Part shown: in pieces, positions 57,929 through 64,000 of the stretch
How the letters are laid out: every line of letters begins with the position of its first letter
Position numbering within the stretch: position 1 is the first letter of the stretch
From: Tetramitus jugosus
Lineage: Eukaryota; Heterolobosea; Eutetramitea; Acrasida; Vahlkampfiidae
DNA: 64,000 nt
NCBI GenBank assembly: GCA_937625935.1
Contig: OW569395.1
Span: forward strand, 124,001-188,000
Direction of reading: 5' to 3'
Notes under the pieces: generated by a model
What the model was told of the DNA's origin: nothing
Database searches by the model: none
Seen by the model: only the letters and a program-made list of their open reading frames with translations
Program-made: the position numbers and the translations under genes

Positions 57929-58594
57929 ATGATCTTCAAGGCCACAGGTAGAACCTCTGGTAAAATAGCTAGCTTCAAGTCCGTGGCATTCCTTCAGCAG
58001 GACGACCCTACTGTTTTTTATGAAGTAGAGGACGATATACACTCTCCTAGTTCTTTGCTCCAGAGCTTTGAAGAATTCCACCTATTCATTAAAGGATCAA
58101 AAACAGAGACAAATGCTGAAGCAGAAGAATTGCGTGCTGCCCTAGAGAAAGCAGAAGAAGAAAAAGAGAAGGCTCTACAGAGAGAAAGAGATTCAGAGCT
58201 GAGAAGAAAGAGACTGGAGCAGATCAACATGCTTAATAAACAAGGCTTCAGAGAGGCACAAATGAGAGTCAAAGAACTTGAGCAGATATCCCAAGAGGCA
58301 GAAAAGAGAGTCAAAGAACTTGAGCAGATATCCAAAGAGGCAGAAAAGAGAGTCAAAGAACTTGAGGAGATATCCATAGAGGCTGAAGAGTTCAGCAGAG
58401 AGACCAACAATAGTTTCAAGGAGCTGGAGAAATCATTGAATGTTGCTCAGCGTCACAACAAAGAAAAGGATGAAAAGCTGAACCTCATGCATGACCGATT
58501 GATGAAGATGCAAGAAGATTGCAACTTCTGGAAAAAAGAAAGTTTCGAAGGAAAACCTGTTGAGGGACATCCGCAAAGTATGCACATTTTGTAG
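57929..58594 (+). CDS. Coiled-coil protein with repeat; zinc-finger tail displaced by frameshift
   Basis: 221 residues from ATG 57929 as read, ending at TAG 58592-58594. A short globular N-terminus (MIFKATGRTSGKIASFKSVAF) is followed by a long coiled coil containing three 14-residue repeats (RVKELEQISQEAEK and variants). The last 20 residues look unnatural. If one A of the A6 run at about 58533-58538 is dropped, the frame continues as ENLLRDIRKVCTFCRNEF then KVSCNVCGHTV to TGA at 58638-58640, giving C-x2-C ... C-x2-C-G-H, a RING/zinc-ribbon-like end. So either the assembly has a homopolymer error or this allele has lost the finger. The coiled-coil plus C-terminal finger layout recalls small RING-type E3 ligases. 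Confidence 0.7.
   Translation: MIFKATGRTSGKIASFKSVAFLQQDDPTVFYEVEDDIHSPSSLLQSFEEFHLFIKGSKTETNAEAEELRAALEKAEEEKEKALQRERDSELRRKRLEQINMLNKQGFREAQMRVKELEQISQEAEKRVKELEQISKEAEKRVKELEEISIEAEEFSRETNNSFKELEKSLNVAQRHNKEKDEKLNLMHDRLMKMQEDCNFWKKESFEGKPVEGHPQSMHIL
58265..58390 (+). repeat. Three tandem 42-bp coding repeats
   Basis: Units start at 58265, 58307 and 58349 with AGAGTCAAAGAACTTGAG; the first two are nearly identical and the third has diverged. Each encodes 14 residues, four helical turns, of the coiled coil. The high nucleotide identity suggests recent duplication. Confidence 0.85.
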
Positions 58595-58920
58595 AAATGA
58601 ATTCAAAGTCTCATGCAATGTGTGTGGACATACTGTTTGAGATACTCTCTTGTGAATAATAAAATGAGTTCTTCGCTCACATCCAGTACCATTGAACCTT
58701 TTGGTTGTGCTTCACAATGACTCATTCATGCTTGTGGCGTTCCAGTCCTTATGTTGTCAGAAAGATAGAGAATGCTTCATCTACCATCTACTCATACTGG
58801 CACTGAACAAACAACAAGTGTATTGTGCAAGTGTGGTTGTCCTACTCCAGATCTTATAGTGGCTCATCAAGGACAGTTGAATGAAAGAAAAATGAGGTGA
58901 ACAGGATTGTGGAATTTTTT

Positions 58921-60078
58921 TTATTGGCCCCAGATTTCACTCACATCCAGATAGAGAGGTACAGGATAAGGCCAAACGAGTTCAGATTCTAGGGTCACCT
59001 GAACGGACGAATCGAATATGTACATAAACTCTTGAATCGTGAAACTGTCTTGACATTGAGAGACAAGCAGCTCTATCGAAGATTCACTAGGTATCATAGC
59101 AGAATGTTTCTGTAACATGGATTCAAAGAAGAGAGTGATCTGAATTGTTCCTAACAACTTGATCTCTTCTGCAACGAACAAGAGCTGGTTTAAAAGACGG
59201 TGAATCCTCACAATCCAACTCACACCTGATGTAGAATCTATATTTTTTGTTTGAAGTTGATCCTTCTGGCTCACATCGTTTTTACTCCTTTGGCGAGTCA
59301 ACTGGTTTCTCTTACTGTTTTTTGTTGTATCAACTACTGCATCCTCTTCTCCACTCACCTCATCCCCTTCGTCATCATCGTCTTCGTCGCTAGATGCATC
59401 TTGATTCGACATTAATTTAACACTGGGTAGTTCTCTGCATGACCATATTGGAAAACTCACACCCTTTCCAAAGTCCTCAGTGAACAACAAGATTTTTACA
59501 TTTAGAATCCGAGCAATCCTCTGATTGCGAATCTGATTCAAGTAATCTCCATGACTCATAGTAGAACACTTGTTCTCTTCTTCATCTTGGCTCACTCTCA
59601 AGAATTCTTCTAGTTCCTGTTGATCCTTGTTCAGAGCTCTCAAGAAGTCCTTAACGTTTTGTGTTGTGGATTCAAGGATATGAACCACATATTGATCCGA
59701 TTCGTACAATAAACCAAAGAAATCTTCTTCCTTGTGCCCACTCTCTTCAAACAGTTGAACATGATACTGCTTGACACTGTTGGAATTATGATAACCACTA
59801 CTTGTTCCAACACTCAATGAAGAGTAATTGTTTCCATCGAGAGCAGCGCCCACCGAACCATAACTACTACTCAAAATTGGTGGAGAATTAACAGAATTGT
59901 TGTTGCCGGTTCCACCACCACTCTGTTTCGGTAACACTTTTTGAGAAACGTACAACAATCGGGCATAAATTTTGGGATCTTGTTGCTTGTCATACTCACT
60001 CATGACTACATCCAACAAGGAATTTCTCGGGATTTCATCATATGAAAAGCTTGTACCATGTGTCTTGTTCGACTTCAT
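58921..60078 (-). CDS. TEX47/BLUF-like domain protein
   Basis: 385 residues from ATG 60078. Ordered blocks: KIYARLLYVSQKVLPKQ; then, after a Ser/Gly/Asn insert, YHVQLFEESGHKEEDFFGLL and YESDQYVVHILESTTQNVKD then FLRAL; later RIARILNVKILLFTEDFGKG. This order (beta strand with RLxYVS, helix, GLLxYxxxxxxHxLES, helix, ILxxxxD) resembles the ferredoxin-like fold of BLUF domains and the related testis protein TEX47. The FAD-binding residues of photoreceptor BLUF domains are not evident. An acidic insert and a C-terminal helical-beta region of unknown type follow. The function is unknown; a sperm/flagellum link in animals is weak support for a ciliary role. Confidence 0.5.
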   Translation of the reverse strand: MKSNKTHGTSFSYDEIPRNSLLDVVMSEYDKQQDPKIYARLLYVSQKVLPKQSGGGTGNNNSVNSPPILSSSYGSVGAALDGNNYSSLSVGTSSGYHNSNSVKQYHVQLFEESGHKEEDFFGLLYESDQYVVHILESTTQNVKDFLRALNKDQQELEEFLRVSQDEEENKCSTMSHGDYLNQIRNQRIARILNVKILLFTEDFGKGVSFPIWSCRELPSVKLMSNQDASSDEDDDDEGDEVSGEEDAVVDTTKNSKRNQLTRQRSKNDVSQKDQLQTKNIDSTSGVSWIVRIHRLLNQLLFVAEEIKLLGTIQITLFFESMLQKHSAMIPSESSIELLVSQCQDSFTIQEFMYIFDSSVQVTLESELVWPYPVPLYLDVSEIWGQ

Positions 60079-60144
60079 TCTGTCAATTCGAAATCATCAC
60101 TCTTCCCAGAAAAATTGACAATTTTGATCAGTCGTAAATCACTA

Positions 60145-60155
60145 TTTTTCCCGCC
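60145..60155. promoter_or_regulatory. E2F-like TTTTTCCCGCC in shared promoter
   Basis: Lies in the 177-bp interval between the TEX47-like gene (ATG 60078, minus) and the DEAD-box gene (ATG 60256, plus). It matches the TTTCCCGCC form of the E2F/DP consensus. Confidence 0.4.
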
Positions 60156-60255
60156 ATCTAGCCAAACGACTGTTCAACCCATTTGTTGAATGTTCAAAAA
60201 TTGTGAAAAGAAGAAAACGCAACAAAAAAAACCAACAACAATAACAAACATTATC

Positions 60256-63021
60256 ATGAGCAACAACGTTCGTTCATTTTCCAAGGGCAATAAAGCTCGA
60301 GAAACCATTTCTCTCCTTCAATCCAATAATATTTCTCCGACTCACTCCAAAACGAGCAAAGCAACATCAAATGCAACATGGTACAAGTATGGATTAGATA
60401 AGCGATTGTTGAGTGCCATTTCAAAGTTGGGTTTCTATGAACCAACACCCATTCAATCCTCCACACTCGAGCACATTATCAGCGGAAAAAATGTTTTGGC
60501 GCGCGCCAAAACTGGATCGGGAAAAACCGCCGCGTATGCCATTCCCGCCATTCAACATTTACTGGAAAAAGCAAAGGTCTTTTCAAAGAATACCACAGCA
60601 GCAAATGATCGAGCAACAACAACGACAACCAACAACAATACAACAATCACTCACTCAAACAACAATGGTGGTGTACATTGCTTGTTTCTCGTGCCTAGTC
60701 ATGAACTGTGCATTCAAGTGTTGAGTCACTTGAAAGAATTGACCATGTTTTGCTCTGAATCCATTCAAATTGTTCATTTACTAGGCAATCACACCATTAA
60801 CAGCAGCAATAACCACTCTTCTACTACTGCTACTGCTACTACTACTACTATCATGCACGAGAAGAAACAACAAAACAACAAAAATCATCACTCATCATCC
60901 TCATCATCATCCATCATGACCAAACAAGTTCACCACACCATACAGAACCACAGTTGTATTCTTGTCTGTACATTGGATGATCTGATGAATGACTATACTG
61001 TTCTATCTTCACTCAAGAGAACATTGGAGTTGTTGATTATTGATGAAGCAGACTACTTTTTTTCATCATCGTCATCATCATTATTACAACAACATGTGAA
61101 TACCAATAACAATAACAACAATTATCAGAGCATGGAAACCATTTTGCAAAAAATGGTAGTGGAACATTTTCCAAGTTATTTCCAATGTGTCATGATGAGT
61201 GCAACGATTAATCGATTTTCTCAATTGAAGTCATCATCTACTTCATCATCATTTGTGTTTGACAAGTTGTTGCACAATCATTATTGCATTATCGATATTC
61301 CATTGTTGGCATCTTCTTCCTCTTGCAACGATCATTCCATTTATTTTTATGATTCAATTGAGCAGTACATGAAGCATGAACCATCCTCGAATGCATCATC
61401 AAACAACAAGAGAAACAAGGATGCTAATGAGCAAGATGAGAAGAAGACTAAGGAGACAACAAGTGCTGCTGATGATGATGATGAAACAAGCAATGTGAAG
61501 AAGACTGAAAATACGGATGAGGACGAGAGGAACAAGACATTGAAACAACTGTTTGTCAACACGTTGAACGGTCACAGTGTCAATGATGCCATCATTGATA
61601 AGCTCGTTTTCCTGTTTTACTTTTTGTTCTACAAGTTCAAGGGCGGTAAAGTCATCATCTTTGTCAATAGCAATCGCAACGAAGATGATCCAACAAGGAG
61701 CTCAAAGCAACAACAGCAAAACATTCACAACAGTAATCAACTGGTGTACGTGTTGAATCACATTCTGAGGAGAATGGGATTTGAAAAATGTGTTGCCTTG
61801 ACAAGTGATTATCCATTGTTGAGTCGATGTGATATTGTGAGACAATTGAATCAAGGTGAGATTCAAATTTGTGTCACAACAGATGCAGATTATCACTCGA
61901 TGAACAACTCCAATCAGAAGAAGAAGAAGGGTGACAAGTCTGTTGCCGATGGATTGACCAAGCAATACAGAAACCGATTCTTGAAGATTGAACAAGAAAC
62001 GAAACAGTATTCAGTATCGTCTGCTAGCAGCGATAAGTCAAGTGAAAATGCTGAAAGTAACAAATCGTCGTCTGCTGTCGAGTTGTTTGACATGTCCAGA
62101 GGTATCGATTTTCAACACGTTGCCGCTGTGATCAATTTCGATGTACCAAACACACCTGAAATGTACATTCACAGAATTGGTCGAACGGCTCGTGCAGGAA
62201 AGTTGGGTGTTGCTGTTTCGTTGCTTCACTACGATGAACCTGATTATCGACAATCACTGGTCGATGACAACAAGGACAAGACCAGTCAGGAACAACAGAA
62301 GAAAGCAGAGCAGTCACAAAAGTTTACTGACAAGTTGAGATGGAACAATATTGTCAAGCACATGTACGAAACAGAGTACAAGATGACCAATCATCATGAT
62401 GATGATGATCAAGCCAAGAGCATCTTTGAAATGGAACAATTGATGAAAGTATCAGAGTATCCCGATATTGTGCTCAGCGAAGTCGAAGCAGCACGGTACC
62501 GTATTTCTGATCTCTACCGTCAATCACTGAAGATGGGTAACAAGATCAAACTGGACTCTATCAAATCAGAAATTCACAATGCCGAGTTGCTCAGTGCTCA
62601 ATCACAAATGAGCACGACTCACGATAGAGCAATGAATGCTGTTGTTGCTTCATCTATTGGTGCTCGTGTGAATCACTTTGTCGTCGGTGAATCCGAGTAT
62701 GAAGACGTGCCGAGCTATTTGGATGTCAAGGGTGAGAAAGACAAGTACCTCTCACAGTCTAATCTACTTGGTGATCGTGCGGCACAACAGTCCATGAAGT
62801 TGAACGAGCTTGTCGATCAGAAATCAAAGAGAAAGAAGAGACGAGAAGATCCGTTGTTCCAATTCGATGCACCAGAGAGGAAGAAGAAGCTTGAGGAGAA
62901 GAGACATGCCAAAGACAGAGAGATGATGCACAAGGAAGTCATGAAACACAAGCGAAAGATGGGTCAGGTGTACGGTGACATGAATCCTCACAACAAAAAG
63001 TCCAAGAAGAATCATTCATAA
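60256..63021 (+). CDS. DDX56: DEAD-box RNA helicase DDX56/Dbp9-like
   Basis: 921 residues from ATG 60256; an in-frame ATG at 60190 would add 22 Lys/Thr-rich residues that look like an A-rich leader. The helicase motifs are in order: Q motif GFYEPTPIQ, Walker [21 protein letters not shown], then [20 protein letters not shown] and [12 protein letters not shown]. The [17 protein letters not shown] and SRGIDF wording is that of DDX56/Dbp9, a nucleolar helicase in 60S ribosome assembly. The protein is much longer than the usual about 550-600, owing to Asn/Thr/Ser/His-rich inserts in both RecA domains and an acidic insert between them. The Lys-rich C-terminus would give nucleolar targeting. Confidence 0.9.
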   Translation: MSNNVRSFSKGNKARETISLLQSNNISPTHSKTSKATSNATWYKYGLDKRLLSAISKLGFYEPTPIQSSTLEHIISGKNVLARAKTGSGKTAAYAIPAIQHLLEKAKVFSKNTTAANDRATTTTTNNNTTITHSNNNGGVHCLFLVPSHELCIQVLSHLKELTMFCSESIQIVHLLGNHTINSSNNHSSTTATATTTTIMHEKKQQNNKNHHSSSSSSSIMTKQVHHTIQNHSCILVCTLDDLMNDYTVLSSLKRTLELLIIDEADYFFSSSSSSLLQQHVNTNNNNNNYQSMETILQKMVVEHFPSYFQCVMMSATINRFSQLKSSSTSSSFVFDKLLHNHYCIIDIPLLASSSSCNDHSIYFYDSIEQYMKHEPSSNASSNNKRNKDANEQDEKKTKETTSAADDDDETSNVKKTENTDEDERNKTLKQLFVNTLNGHSVNDAIIDKLVFLFYFLFYKFKGGKVIIFVNSNRNEDDPTRSSKQQQQNIHNSNQLVYVLNHILRRMGFEKCVALTSDYPLLSRCDIVRQLNQGEIQICVTTDADYHSMNNSNQKKKKGDKSVADGLTKQYRNRFLKIEQETKQYSVSSASSDKSSENAESNKSSSAVELFDMSRGIDFQHVAAVINFDVPNTPEMYIHRIGRTARAGKLGVAVSLLHYDEPDYRQSLVDDNKDKTSQEQQKKAEQSQKFTDKLRWNNIVKHMYETEYKMTNHHDDDDQAKSIFEMEQLMKVSEYPDIVLSEVEAARYRISDLYRQSLKMGNKIKLDSIKSEIHNAELLSAQSQMSTTHDRAMNAVVASSIGARVNHFVVGESEYEDVPSYLDVKGEKDKYLSQSNLLGDRAAQQSMKLNELVDQKSKRKKRREDPLFQFDAPERKKKLEEKRHAKDREMMHKEVMKHKRKMGQVYGDMNPHNKKSKKNHS

Positions 63022-63063
63022 ACAGTTGTGACGAAATTAATTTAGCAAATATAATTATTATTG

Positions 63064-64000
63064 TTATGGTGAAGCAGAGGTCGTGTCTTCGACAGTTTCC
63101 CCAGACCCAGATGAAGTTGATGAGATAATGTTGCTCACATCCTGCTCGGTCAATCCAGAAACATACATGACAGCACCTTCGAGACATGTCAAATAATAAA
63201 CCAACTCTGGCTTTTCTTCTCTCTCCTCTGGACTCATAAACTTGGCCATGAGAGCCAAGTTGGTATGAATAAAGGACAGTGAGGCTCTCGAAACAACATA
63301 CACTAACAGAGGGATCAGTTCATCAGCACCAAATGTGAAATCCTTATTCTTGAGTTCACACTGCGCCTTTGCAATCAGATGAATCTGCTTTGAACACACG
63401 TGCACACAGTGAAGCATATCACTAGGGACAGTGCAATAGGAAATACAGCTCAATATATCAATAGGAACGGCATATGGCTCCGTTATGGACTGAATCTCAT
63501 TCTGTTTCTCCAACAACTCGGCACTGATATCATCGCCATCATTGTTGATGGGCAGGAATCTCTGTGCAACACCCAACTGTTCAGCAGTCAAGCTTGCCAC
63601 CATTTTTTGCTGAGTGCAGAATTGATTGTTGTCATAGTCATTTCTTATTGACTCCACATGATCAATCTCGCTCGCAATCACACTTCCGAAAATAAAGTAA
63701 TGAACGAGGTACCGCAGAACTTTCAATGTTCTTGCATCACGTGCAATGCTCGATTTCTTGTTCAATGTTAATCCGTTCAACTTGTTGATATAGTTGACAA
63801 AGCTTGATGCATATTCCACGAGTTCTGCTGATGGAACACGATCGAATCCAACATTGTTCACTTCATTTACAAATGTTCGAATAGATTGACCCTCGGCACT
63901 TCTAACATCACCCACGATACAATTGAACTCGTCCTGCAACCGCGTTCTGTCCACATGTGCCAACACATCTTCAATGAACTCTGAACAATTATTTAAAATC
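63064..64000 (-). CDS. VPS9-domain Rab5-type GEF (5' partial)
   Basis: The C-terminal 311 or so residues are visible; the minus-strand frame stays open to the right edge, so the start lies outside. The segment FTFGADELIPLLVYVVSRAS followed by a LALMAKFM helix and ELVYYLTCLEGAVMYVSGL is the VPS9 core. In the family, the Asp of G-A-D-x-L/F and the Y-x-x-T/S region contact Rab5 and drive GDP release. An upstream helical bundle (about nt 63450-64000) fits the Rabex/RIN type. The likely role is activation of a Rab5-like GTPase on early endosomes. The C-terminal tail is Ser/Thr/Gly-rich, and the 3' end is convergent with DDX56, 42 bp apart. Confidence 0.85.
   Translation of the reverse strand, partial: ILNNCSEFIEDVLAHVDRTRLQDEFNCIVGDVRSAEGQSIRTFVNEVNNVGFDRVPSAELVEYASSFVNYINKLNGLTLNKKSSIARDARTLKVLRYLVHYFIFGSVIASEIDHVESIRNDYDNNQFCTQQKMVASLTAEQLGVAQRFLPINNDGDDISAELLEKQNEIQSITEPYAVPIDILSCISYCTVPSDMLHCVHVCSKQIHLIAKAQCELKNKDFTFGADELIPLLVYVVSRASLSFIHTNLALMAKFMSPEEREEKPELVYYLTCLEGAVMYVSGLTEQDVSNIISSTSSGSGETVEDTTSASP

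Overview
This is a stretch of eukaryotic nuclear chromosome, most likely from a free-living amoeboflagellate of the heterolobosean (Naegleria-like) type. The signs are dense genes on both strands, short GT-AG introns (40-136 nt) in only about a quarter of the genes, long Asn/Gln/Ser low-complexity runs, A/C-rich leaders almost without G before ATG, all three stop codons in use, and a mix of flagellar genes, Piwi and GPCR-RGS fusions. The species call is an inference from composition and gene content.

Layout. 1-7.8 kb: 5'-truncated adhesion-type GPCR fused to an RGS domain, a twin-CX9C protein, an ankyrin protein, and a minus-strand F-box-like/ankyrin locus with a frameshift and an in-frame TGA. 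7.8-15 kb: a zinc-finger/coiled-coil protein divergent from a MEF2-like MADS-box factor, a membrane protein with an adhesin-like repeat domain, and a short-chain dehydrogenase. 15-22 kb: thermospermine/spermidine synthase, MnmG/MTO1 tRNA-modifying enzyme, a gene remnant, a methyltransferase and a probably GPI-anchored surface protein. 22-34.3 kb: a Piwi protein with intact catalytic tetrad, cytosolic GluRS, tRNA-Ile(AAU), an RCC1-BTB protein, an FCP1-like phosphatase, a U1 snRNA, a small acidic protein and a 5S rRNA. 34.3-42.7 kb: a Kelch-RGS fusion, a six-exon transportin-3/importin-13-like gene and NC2-alpha. 42.8-47.9 kb: a ciliary block (IFT54, a possible axonemal protein, Kintoun/DNAAF2, WDR54). 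48-64 kb: a large low-complexity protein, a cAMP-receptor-like GPCR, a kinesin, a WDR13-like protein, a coiled-coil gene with a displaced zinc-finger tail, a TEX47-like protein, DDX56/Dbp9 helicase and a VPS9-domain protein running off the right edge.

Themes. Eleven introns were placed by reading frame and splice signals in six genes; two are stop-free multiples of three, so a plain ORF reading hides them. U1 snRNA (which recognises 5' splice sites), 5S rRNA and tRNA-Ile are the RNA genes I can support. G-protein signalling recurs (adhesion GPCR-RGS, Kelch-RGS, class-E-like GPCR). Flagellum assembly genes cluster at 42.8-47.9 kb. An E2F-like TTTGGCGC/TTTSGCGGG motif recurs in several promoter-like intervals. 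No mobile element, CRISPR array or viral insertion was recognised.
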